This document shows, one piece after another, positions 44,045 through 52,156 of a stretch of DNA of 64,000 bases. The stretch's first letter is position 1; each line of letters starts with the position of its first letter. The stretch covers positions 1-64,000 of the forward strand of contig CAMNFR010000007.1 of NCBI GenBank assembly GCA_946537305.1. The letters are read 5' to 3'. A program made the translations under genes and the position numbers. The notes beneath the pieces are model-generated. The model saw only the letters and a program-made list of their open reading frames with translations. It ran no database searches and was not told the DNA's origin. The stretch comes from an uncultured Lachnospiraceae bacterium (GTDB lineage Bacteria > Bacillota > Clostridia > Lachnospirales > Lachnospiraceae).

Positions 44045-45253
44045 TTAGGGTTTCCATGCTCCCTTCCAGGGGATCAATACCTTTCCGTCCCGGATCTCCG
44101 CGGGAAGCCATACATACCGGGAGTCCGCCAGGTTCATGCTGTTCCAGCGATCTCCCATATAGACCCACTGCCCGGTCTCTGTCTGAAACAGACAGGTGCT
44201 CTGGGTGTCATAGGTCACAGAGGCACCTTTATCCACACAGGGGTTTCCTTCATTCCTCCAGGATCCCAGGATCTCCTCCGCCGACCAGACCCTGGCCTGG
44301 TTGGACATCCATCCCGTGGTGCTGGAGGTCATAATGTAGTACCTGCCGTCCTCTCCCCGGCACAGCGCAGGCGCTTCCCGCATGGCACCGGGAAAGATCC
44401 GCACATAATCTTCCCCGTACACCGCGTCCGCCGGGTCTGCCGACAGACCGGTGTAATCCTCATTCAGCTTTGAGATATAGATCGTCTTATTGTTTTCGCT
44501 GGTATAGATCACATAAGCTGTCCCATCCGCATCCTGAAAGAGATTCATATCCCTGGCCTCTCCCTTCGACGCTGGGAAGCAGTCGATCTGTCCCTTTGGG
44601 CACTCGTTCAGGCGATAGCGTCCGAGCAACCGGAACGGGCCGAAGGGGGAATCGCTGACAGCTACGCCCGCCATACCGATATCATACAGATATTCGTTGA
44701 ATTCGGTAGAACCGTCGCTGTGGAACCAGATCACATACTGGTCGTTTTTCTCGTTGTACAGCATCTTTGGGCGCTCTACCACCCGCCACGGATGAAGAAT
44801 ATCATAGATCCTGTCCTTCTCTTCCGCAGAACAGCCGGCATATACCTCCGAAAAGTAGGGATCTGTATCCAGCATCTCCCTCTCCGCGATCGTCCGCAGC
44901 ACATCTCCATGACACTCCCAATGAATCAGATCCTCTGAGGTATAGACCGACACGGGGTTGGAAAGATGTCCCCATGTCTTGTTCTCTCCCACCCAGACGT
45001 AGACCATGCGTTTCCCGCCGGTTCCGTCCGGTACAGGCATCCGCTGCACCTGCCCGCCATGGGCCTGAATCCGATTGCCATCCGTATCCAGCCAGACAGC
45101 CCCGGGAAGGATCTCCTCCGCGCCGGTATCCATCACGGCCGTCTCATTCTCGTACAGCTGCGGCTGGGTGCGGCGGGGCGCTTCCGCTATAAATTGGATC
45201 GTACTCCCGATCATGGAGCCGATCAGCCCCATCACTAAGACCATTCGTCTCAT
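44045..45253 (-). CDS. GH43-like secreted glycosidase, exo-galactanase-like (GH43_24 type)
   Basis: 402 residues. The N-terminus RRMVLVMGLIGSMIGSTIQF is a signal peptide or anchor, so this enzyme acts outside the membrane. The propeller begins WLDTDGNRIQAHGGQV, the hallmark of exo-beta-1,3-galactanase-like GH43 proteins, and continues with ERPKMLYNEKNDQYVIWFHS and ARDMNLFQDADGTAYVIYTS. The final blades have DTQSTCLFQTETGQWVYMGD. Such enzymes release galactose from the beta-1,3 backbone of arabinogalactan and often lack one catalytic acid. The ATG at 45253 is preferred over a TTG 39 bases upstream. The ribosome site (GAGAGAG) is weak. It follows the small membrane-protein gene. Confidence 0.7.
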   Translation of the reverse strand: MRRMVLVMGLIGSMIGSTIQFIAEAPRRTQPQLYENETAVMDTGAEEILPGAVWLDTDGNRIQAHGGQVQRMPVPDGTGGKRMVYVWVGENKTWGHLSNPVSVYTSEDLIHWECHGDVLRTIAEREMLDTDPYFSEVYAGCSAEEKDRIYDILHPWRVVERPKMLYNEKNDQYVIWFHSDGSTEFNEYLYDIGMAGVAVSDSPFGPFRLLGRYRLNECPKGQIDCFPASKGEARDMNLFQDADGTAYVIYTSENNKTIYISKLNEDYTGLSADPADAVYGEDYVRIFPGAMREAPALCRGEDGRYYIMTSSTTGWMSNQARVWSAEEILGSWRNEGNPCVDKGASVTYDTQSTCLFQTETGQWVYMGDRWNSMNLADSRYVWLPAEIRDGKVLIPWKGAWKP

Positions 45254-45281
45254 CGTATTACTCTCTCGTCGCTGCTGCGTA

Positions 45282-45950
45282 TTAGCCCGCAAAAAAGGCG
45301 GGGACCAGCAAAAACAGATCCATCAGCGCCACGCCCGCTGCCACAAGGCCGGGCCGCATGATCCGCCGCCCGGAAGAAGCTCCCATGCCCACATCAAAAA
45401 CCTCCGCGGCGGTCATGACCATGACGCCCAGGCCGCAGGGAAGCAGGGCGGGACAGGTAATACCGGAGAGCAGCAGAAACCAACCGACAGCAAGCGAGAC
45501 CAATGTCAGCAGAAACGCACTGAAGCTTTTGCCAGAGTGGGATTCCATGCCTCCGCCTTCTCTTTTCCGGACGACCCGGCTCCACAGGAAGATCCAGAGT
45601 ACTGCTTGGCACAGCAGTCCCAGGATCGCTGCCCCACGGATCGAGGCATTGATGCGATCATCGCCCACAGCATAAATATATCCGGCGGCTGCCGCCAGCC
45701 CGATACCGCATACCCTGACAAACCATCCGAGACCTCCTGCAGCATACCGCCTCAGGCCAAGTGTCACACTTCCCTCCGATATCATCCGCAGGACTTCGCC
45801 CGCCGCTTCACAGACCGCAAACCCAAAAAAGAACATGGCGGAAAACCCCGGTGAAAACCACATCCCCCAGGCGGCAGCTGCACTCAGGCCAAGAAGGAGG
45901 ATCCCGAAGATCCTCCGCCATTTGTTTACATCCGATTTTATCATCATCAC
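45282..45950 (-). CDS. Uncharacterised small integral membrane protein
   Basis: 222 residues, about six hydrophobic helices (for example IFGILLLGLSAAAAWGMWF, GLGWFVRVCGIGLAAAAGYI and LLTLVSLAVGWFLLLSGI), and no domain I recognise. A short basic stretch, WSRVVRKREGGGMESHSG, splits it into two three-helix halves. It starts three bases after the GH78 stop at any of three consecutive ATGs, with only GGGTG as a weak ribosome site, so translation is likely coupled. It lies between a cytoplasmic rhamnosidase and a secreted GH43-like enzyme. A transport or scaffold role is possible but unsupported. Confidence 0.65.
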   Translation of the reverse strand: MMMIKSDVNKWRRIFGILLLGLSAAAAWGMWFSPGFSAMFFFGFAVCEAAGEVLRMISEGSVTLGLRRYAAGGLGWFVRVCGIGLAAAAGYIYAVGDDRINASIRGAAILGLLCQAVLWIFLWSRVVRKREGGGMESHSGKSFSAFLLTLVSLAVGWFLLLSGITCPALLPCGLGVMVMTAAEVFDVGMGASSGRRIMRPGLVAAGVALMDLFLLVPAFFAG

Positions 45951-45953
45951 ACG

Positions 45954-48587
45954 CTACACCCGGCAGCTATATTCATGCGCACCGCTTCCAATCGTCCTGC
46001 ATGTCCCGTCCGGCAATTCCACCTGACATTTGGTACTCATCGGGACCTCAAGCTTCAGCCGGAATTCCCGGTCTTCTGAGATGTCATCCCCTGAGATGTC
46101 CCAGCGGACAGCGATGCGTCCGTAGGCGCATTCCACGCTTCCCTCAGCGTACGTCAGATCCCCGCCGGGCTTCGGTGACACGCGGAATGTGCGGTATCCG
46201 CCCTCGGTGGCTTCGATGCCCAGTACCCTTCGATAGAGAAAATCTCCCACGGAGCCGGCGGCATAATGGTTAAAGGACACCATTCCCACGCCTTCCCCGG
46301 TGTTGCAGGTTCCATCCTCCCGCAGGGCGTCCCAGCGCTCCCACGTAGTGGTCCCGCCGACACGGATCTCATACAGCCAGGAGGGACAGGTATCGTTCAG
46401 AAGCATCTTCCACGCTTCCTCCTCATAACCGTTATCCATTAACGCGAAGAGAATATACGGCGTCCCCGGAAAGCCTGTCGTCACATGATAATCATTTTCC
46501 CGGACCAGACGGGCCAGGTTTGCCGCGGCCTTTTTCCGGATATCGCCGTCCAGAAGTCCATAGTAGAGCGGCAGCACATAGGCGGTCGGGAACTCCTCCT
46601 GTATTCTAGTCTCCCCGTTTTCCGTCTGCTTTTCGCGGAAGCCGTTCACACGGCCGTCCACATCCAGCAGGTGCTCTTTATAGGCTTTCGCCATATTTTC
46701 GGAGAGCCTGCGGTACATGGCCGCATCTGCCTCCTGCCCGAGCAGCCGCGCGATCTGTGCCAGAATACCGCTGCTGTAGGCCAGGGCCGCGGTCGCGGTC
46801 CACCGTCCGCGGCGCATCCATCCCTGAAAGCCCGTATCCAGCGCGCACCAGTCCCCGTAATGATGCCCCAGCCTCCAGACCTTTCCTTCTCCCCGCTCCG
46901 GCGTCGTCCCGGCCCAGTGACAGCAGGCCCGGATATACCGCTTCATGGCCGGGTACATCTTCCGCAGGATCTGGATATCTCCCCGGGCGCGGTACTCCGC
47001 CCACGGCACCCAGATACAGCAGTCACCCCAGTGATCGATGGCCATGATGAGGGTCATTTCATACTGGTTGAAGATTTTAACCTGGGGAATGATGGTGGGA
47101 ATGCCGCCGCCCTTCCCCTGTTCAGCCTTCACATCCAGCAGCCATTTATCCAGGAAACGGCTCATGTCGAAGTTATAGCAGGCCGTGGGCGAAAACAGAG
47201 CAATATCCCCTGTCCAGCCCAGCCGCTCATCCCGCTGCGGACAGTCGGTAGGAATATCCACAAAATTGGATTTTGCGCCCCAGGCCACCGCCCGCTGCAG
47301 GCGGCCCAGCATTTCGTTCGAGCAGGTGAAATCCCCCGTCCTGCGGATATCTGAATACAGCGCATAGGCAGAAACTTCTATATCCTCCGGGGCGATACCG
47401 CTGACGCCGATATACCGGAATCCCATGTAGGTCAGCCTGGGAGAATACTCCTGCTCCCCATCCACACAGGTGTAGATCGCCCTTGCCTTCGCGGAACGAA
47501 GCGGCTCCGTAAACAGCTCCCCGTCCATCAGGATCTCCGCATGGCGGAAGGTGATCTGCTGACCGCGTCTGCCGCGGAGCTTCGCGCGGACCACCCCGGC
47601 AAAGTTCTGCCCCATATCATAGATGATCTCCCCGGAGGGCGCCGTCATCACCTCCACGGGATGCAGCTCCTCGTGGGCGCGCACCGGAGCGCCATAGTCT
47701 GCGATCAGATTCGGCGTAAATCCGATCTCCGATACCTCTGCAGGGCGCCAGGTTATTTTTTCTTCGTCGATGGTGGCATCAAACACCTCACCGTCGTAGA
47801 TATCTGCCTCCCGGAAGCGTCCCTCGGTGGTCACCTCCCAGGTCTCATCCGTACCGACGACCGAGACACTGCCATCCTCCCATTCCAACAGGATGTCCAG
47901 GAGCAGCGCCTGCTTTTTCCCGTAGACACGGTTGCGGCGGAAATAGGTATACGAGCCCACGGCCCAGCCGCCGGCCACCACCGCCTGAAGCACGCATCCG
48001 TCTGTCAGCATATCGGTCACATCGTACACCTGATACTGCATCTGGTGATGATACGAAGTGAATCCCGGCGCAAAGTAGTCCTTTCCGACCTTCTTCCCGT
48101 CGATCGCCAGCTCGTAGATTCCCAGCGCGGTAGAAAACACACGGGCCCGTTTCAGGGGCTTTGCGATCTCCAGCTTTTTCCGGAAGGACATAGGGACCGG
48201 CGATACCTTTTTTTCTTTGAAAACGTAATCCCCGTCCGTGATCCACTGCCCGGTCCAGGGATCGCCCATCATCCCCGTCTCAAAGGTCGTCTCTGCCGAA
48301 GCACACTCCCCATAGCGGTCTTTTGCCTCTACCCTCACAAGGTAACGCGAAAGAGGCTGCAGCGCTTCTCCCCGGTAAGCGATTCCCGCCTGTCTGTTTG
48401 TCTGTTTTTCCCAGAGGAGCCTGCGTTCCGCGCCTTCAGCTTCGCACTGAAACACACGGATCCAGGCCTTCTTCAATGCATTCTCCGGATGGTCGCTTAC
48501 GGTCATATACGAGAACACAGGATTTTTCTGATCGGTCAGGACAGGATCGGTCTGATGATCCACCTTTATTTCCGTTATCTTCATCAT
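45954..48587 (-). CDS. GH78 alpha-L-rhamnosidase
   Basis: 877 residues with the complete GH78 layout: N-terminal Bac_rhamnosid N domain (VDHQTDPVLTDQKNPVFSY), a beta domain (RVFSTALGIYELAIDGKKVG), a concanavalin-like domain (IIYDMGQNFAGVVRAKLRG), the six-hairpin catalytic domain and a C-terminal beta domain. The acid is in DIPTDCPQRDERLGWTGD, and the base Glu in GGTTTWERWD. No signal peptide. It removes terminal rhamnose from imported pectin or arabinogalactan fragments or from glycosides. The start follows AAGGAAAATAT. A second, shorter GH78-like enzyme is at 21.3-23.5 kb. Confidence 0.93.
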   Translation of the reverse strand: MMKITEIKVDHQTDPVLTDQKNPVFSYMTVSDHPENALKKAWIRVFQCEAEGAERRLLWEKQTNRQAGIAYRGEALQPLSRYLVRVEAKDRYGECASAETTFETGMMGDPWTGQWITDGDYVFKEKKVSPVPMSFRKKLEIAKPLKRARVFSTALGIYELAIDGKKVGKDYFAPGFTSYHHQMQYQVYDVTDMLTDGCVLQAVVAGGWAVGSYTYFRRNRVYGKKQALLLDILLEWEDGSVSVVGTDETWEVTTEGRFREADIYDGEVFDATIDEEKITWRPAEVSEIGFTPNLIADYGAPVRAHEELHPVEVMTAPSGEIIYDMGQNFAGVVRAKLRGRRGQQITFRHAEILMDGELFTEPLRSAKARAIYTCVDGEQEYSPRLTYMGFRYIGVSGIAPEDIEVSAYALYSDIRRTGDFTCSNEMLGRLQRAVAWGAKSNFVDIPTDCPQRDERLGWTGDIALFSPTACYNFDMSRFLDKWLLDVKAEQGKGGGIPTIIPQVKIFNQYEMTLIMAIDHWGDCCIWVPWAEYRARGDIQILRKMYPAMKRYIRACCHWAGTTPERGEGKVWRLGHHYGDWCALDTGFQGWMRRGRWTATAALAYSSGILAQIARLLGQEADAAMYRRLSENMAKAYKEHLLDVDGRVNGFREKQTENGETRIQEEFPTAYVLPLYYGLLDGDIRKKAAANLARLVRENDYHVTTGFPGTPYILFALMDNGYEEEAWKMLLNDTCPSWLYEIRVGGTTTWERWDALREDGTCNTGEGVGMVSFNHYAAGSVGDFLYRRVLGIEATEGGYRTFRVSPKPGGDLTYAEGSVECAYGRIAVRWDISGDDISEDREFRLKLEVPMSTKCQVELPDGTCRTIGSGAHEYSCRV

Positions 48588-48611
48588 ATATTTTCCTTGT
48601 TCCGGCTTTCT

Positions 48612-50363
48612 TTATCCCAGCAGCTTTCCGATCAGGCTGTTCTTTCTCTTCTCCTGCTGTTCCAGATATTTACGGTTTTCTTCCTCGAAATTCAGTCCCT
48701 TCTTCTCACAGAGAGCCTTCAGTTCGCGGATTCGTTCTTCCTCGGCCTGACGGTCCGCTTCTTCCTGCTCCATACGGGCCCGCTCCTGCGGGTCGATCCA
48801 GGTACCGCCCTCGGCTAGGACCGCTGCCTTCTGATGTTCCACGATGGCCTTCTGATCATCCGCCACGTATTTTTCCACATCCATCTTCCAGAGCAGCAGG
48901 ATGGAAATCACGCCCGCGATAATATCCACCGCAAGGTATACAAACGCCAGCACCTGCTCCGTACCGCCCATCTGGCGGTAGATGATATCTCCGGTCCAGG
49001 TGGAAACATCCTCGATCATCGTCACCGTTGCGGGATCTACGGCATATCCGGTGTTCACATAGCCGGAGAAGGTAAGCATCGCATTGATGATGCCCATGCC
49101 AAGTCCGCCAAGGCCCACCATAATGGAGCTGTACAGCGACATGGTAAATCCGTCGCTCCGGAAGCCATTCTTTGCCTCCAGGTGATCCAGAATATCGGAG
49201 ATCAGCGCCAGCATGACATACTGGGCGGGGATGATACCGATGCCCTTTAAGACGACCGCGGTGCAGACGATAGGGAAGCTGTTAACATTGATAAATGCGA
49301 CCAGGCCGCCGACCGCGGCGATCACCAGGCCGATCACGATGGAGCGCTTCTTCCCCAGCTTATTGGCCAGGGGCCAGGCAACAAACATGCCAAGAGCTGC
49401 CGGCAGACCGCCCACTAGTCCCAGGGTGGACATGATGGCGGCGGAGGCGCTCTCCGGATTCGCGCTGTTCACGACCGAGTCGAACATCCAGCGGGAATAG
49501 AAGCTCATGGAGGAGTTCTTGCACAGCTGACCAAACTGGAAGACCAGGATAAAGAGAATCACCAGCCACCAGTACTTGTCCTTTGTACAGGCTTCGATGT
49601 GCTTCTTCATGGGGATCTTTTCTTCCTTCAGATTCAGCGCGAGGGCTTCCTCTGTGATGCGCTCTCTCGTGAAGAAGTACTCCAGTATGATTCCCACGGT
49701 GGACAGCAGCGCGAACGCAATGGAAATGATCCGCCAATTAGCATAGCTGGCGACCACATCGATCCCGTTCGGGCCGGAAACGAACATCAGCGGCTGCAGC
49801 AGGATCGGGGCGATAATGCTGGCGCCCACGCCGGCGGCCGCCACCGTGGAGGCATTCGAAAGCGTTGCCAGCAGCCCTCGCTGGTTCGCGTTTCTTGTGG
49901 AAAGCGATACCAGCGAGCTGTGCGCCGTATAATAACAGGGATATGCCAGCGCATAATACAGATTGTAGGTGACCGCGATCCAGATCATCTGATACGGCGC
50001 GGCAGCGGCGGTAGGCGTCATGAACATCAGGATCATGGCGACGGCTACCAGCGGGATCGAAATCAGCAGATACGGTCTCGCCTTACCGGCCTTCGTTCTG
50101 GTATTATCGATCCACTGACCGACCATCAGGTTCCCAAGGATCACAACGATTGAAGAGATCATCGGCAGCAGCGTGGCAAAAACACCAAACTTTGTCCACC
50201 CCAGAACATCTACGTAATAGCGATTCAGATAGGAGCCAAACACTGCATTGGAAATCATGGCGCAGAACGGCGCGGCCAGATATCCGAACAGCATCTCCTG
50301 AATCTTTACACTAGAGGATGTAATCCTCGTCGGCGGAAGTTTGCCGGCAATCTTATCAATCAT
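48612..50363 (-). CDS. GPH-like sugar transporter with C-terminal coiled-coil tail
   Basis: 583 residues: about twelve helices, then from about 500 a charged helical tail (EEADRQAEEERIRELKALCE) ending NSLIGKLLG. In the helix-II motif the alignment reads MISSIVVILGNLMVGQWIDN then GKARPYL. The two cation-binding Asp residues of MelB-type symporters are Val and Asn here. The start follows AAAAAGGAGAATGATCGT. It is a diverged tandem duplicate of the next gene upstream. It may be a facilitator or use another coupling ion. Its neighbours, GH78 on one side and GH2 on the other, suggest a rhamnosyl or galactosyl oligosaccharide as substrate. Confidence 0.85.
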   Translation of the reverse strand: MIDKIAGKLPPTRITSSSVKIQEMLFGYLAAPFCAMISNAVFGSYLNRYYVDVLGWTKFGVFATLLPMISSIVVILGNLMVGQWIDNTRTKAGKARPYLLISIPLVAVAMILMFMTPTAAAAPYQMIWIAVTYNLYYALAYPCYYTAHSSLVSLSTRNANQRGLLATLSNASTVAAAGVGASIIAPILLQPLMFVSGPNGIDVVASYANWRIISIAFALLSTVGIILEYFFTRERITEEALALNLKEEKIPMKKHIEACTKDKYWWLVILFILVFQFGQLCKNSSMSFYSRWMFDSVVNSANPESASAAIMSTLGLVGGLPAALGMFVAWPLANKLGKKRSIVIGLVIAAVGGLVAFINVNSFPIVCTAVVLKGIGIIPAQYVMLALISDILDHLEAKNGFRSDGFTMSLYSSIMVGLGGLGMGIINAMLTFSGYVNTGYAVDPATVTMIEDVSTWTGDIIYRQMGGTEQVLAFVYLAVDIIAGVISILLLWKMDVEKYVADDQKAIVEHQKAAVLAEGGTWIDPQERARMEQEEADRQAEEERIRELKALCEKKGLNFEEENRKYLEQQEKRKNSLIGKLLG

Positions 50364-50393
50364 ACGATCATTCTCCTTTTTTACATTTTGATC

Positions 50394-52103
50394 CTATCCG
50401 AGTAGCTTTCCGATAAAGCTGTTCTTTTTCTTTTCCTGTGCTTCGAGGTACTTTTTGTTTTCCTCCTCGAAGTTCAGGCCCTTCGCCTCGCACTGCTTCT
50501 TCAGTTCGGCGATCCGCTCTTCCTCTGCCTTGCGGTCCGCTTCTTCCTGCTCCAGTCTTGCGCGCTCCTCGGGTTCGATCCAGGTGCCGCCTTCGGCAAG
50601 CACGGCCTGCTTCTGGCGCTCCAGGATGGCTGCCTTATCTTCGTCGATATATTTTTCGACATCCATTCTCCACAGCAGGATGATGGACAGGGCAAAGCCG
50701 ATCATATCCATGCACAGGTAGGCGATGACCATACCGGTCTCGGTGGAGGCTGCCTGGCGGCTCAGTGTTGCGTCATAGCCCAGCGCACCCAGGAAGATGT
50801 TCACGATACCCATGGAAAGTACGGCCAGACCGACCATGGTCGCACCGTAGATCGACATGGTAAATCCATCCGAACGGAATCCGTTCTTCGCCTCCAGATG
50901 ATCCAGCACATCCGACAGCAGTGCCACCATGACGTACTGAGCGGGGATAATACCCACGGCCTTCAGCACGACACCGAGGGTGACGGTCACAAAATTGTGC
51001 ACGTTCAGGAAGGCGACCACGCCGCCCACCAGAGACAGCAGCAGGCCCAGTACGATGGCTCTCTTCTTGCCCAGCTTACTGGCCAGCGGCCAGGCAATGA
51101 CCATACCTACGGCAGAGGGCAGACCGCCCACCAGACCCAGGGTCGACATCAGCGCACCGGAGGTGTTTTCCGGCGTCGCGGAGGAGATGACAGAATCGAA
51201 CATCCAGCGGACATAGAAGCTCATGGAGGTATTCTTTACAAGCTGGCCCATCTGGAAGAACAGGATGAACAGAACCACCATCCACCAGTATTTGTCCGCT
51301 GTACAGGCCTTCACGTGGGTGCTCATGGGGAGCTTCTCCTCCTTCACGCCCAAGGCCATGGACTCCTCCGTGATTCTCTCACGGGTGAAATAGTACTCCA
51401 GCAGGATACCGACAGCCGTAAGTACCGCCAGGGCAATGCCCAGGATCCGCCAGTTGGCGTAAGAAGCCACCCGGTCAATGGAGCCGTCCGCGCCGGTCAC
51501 GAACATGAAGGGCTGCAGCAGCACGGGAACCAGGATGCTGGCGCCCACGCCGGCCGCCGCTACCATAGAGGCATTGGACAGGGTCGCCAGAACACCTCTC
51601 TGGTTGCCGTTTCGGGTGGACAGCGCCACCATGGAGCTGTGCGCCGTGTAGTAACAGGGGTACCCCACCGAATAGAACAGGTTGAAGGAAATAGCGATCC
51701 ACACCATCTTCATCAGATAGTTTGTGGACTGGGGATTGTCGCCGCCGGGGGTCATGAACAGCAGGATGATGGCTACCGCCATTACCGGTGCTCCCAGCAG
51801 CAGATAGGGACGGGCCTTGCCCGCCGGTGTCCGGGTGTTATCGATCAGCTGACCTACGAAGACATTGCCGATGACCACCACGATGGCCGATACGATCGGC
51901 AGCATCATGGAGAAGATACCGAACTGGCTGTCAGTCAGGCCGATGACATCGGCATAGTATCTTGTCAGATAGGCGCTGAAGATCGAGTTGGCCATCATGG
52001 CGCACAGAGGTGCCAGCAGATAACCGATGAACATTTCCGGCAGCTTTACGCTGCTGGAGGTGATCCGGGTCTTCAGGGCCGGATTTTCAAATAATTTTCC
52101 CAT
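50394..52103 (-). CDS. GPH-like sugar transporter with C-terminal coiled-coil tail
   Basis: 569 residues, clearly related along its whole length to the adjacent transporter, including the N-terminal RITSSSVK, the KARPYL loop and the tail (EEADRKAEEERIAELKKQCE, ending NSFIGKLLG). Helix II reads IVVVIGNVFVGQLIDN, again without the two cation-site Asp residues. The ATG at 52103 has GAGAGGAGAACT before it. A stem-loop without a T-run separates it from GH2 upstream, which could adjust relative expression. The two copies are too different to be an assembly artefact and probably carry different substrates. Confidence 0.86.
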   Translation of the reverse strand: MGKLFENPALKTRITSSSVKLPEMFIGYLLAPLCAMMANSIFSAYLTRYYADVIGLTDSQFGIFSMMLPIVSAIVVVIGNVFVGQLIDNTRTPAGKARPYLLLGAPVMAVAIILLFMTPGGDNPQSTNYLMKMVWIAISFNLFYSVGYPCYYTAHSSMVALSTRNGNQRGVLATLSNASMVAAAGVGASILVPVLLQPFMFVTGADGSIDRVASYANWRILGIALAVLTAVGILLEYYFTRERITEESMALGVKEEKLPMSTHVKACTADKYWWMVVLFILFFQMGQLVKNTSMSFYVRWMFDSVISSATPENTSGALMSTLGLVGGLPSAVGMVIAWPLASKLGKKRAIVLGLLLSLVGGVVAFLNVHNFVTVTLGVVLKAVGIIPAQYVMVALLSDVLDHLEAKNGFRSDGFTMSIYGATMVGLAVLSMGIVNIFLGALGYDATLSRQAASTETGMVIAYLCMDMIGFALSIILLWRMDVEKYIDEDKAAILERQKQAVLAEGGTWIEPEERARLEQEEADRKAEEERIAELKKQCEAKGLNFEEENKKYLEAQEKKKNSFIGKLLG

Positions 52104-52118
52104 AGTTCTCCTCTCATA

Positions 52119-52151
52119 CCGGGCCAGGGGACCTGAAATCCCCTGACCCGG
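52119..52151 (-). promoter_or_regulatory. Intercistronic stem-loop between GH2 and GPH genes
   Basis: CCGGGCCAGGGG pairs with CCCCTGACCCGG with one mismatch around a nine-base loop, five bases after the GH2 stop. There is no T-run, so it is more likely an mRNA processing or stability element than a terminator. Confidence 0.5.
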
Positions 52152-52156
52152 TCGTT

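Noticed and set aside
48612..52103. The two GPH genes as an assembly duplication
   Set aside because: They differ at many positions, in length and in leader sequence, so they are true paralogues.
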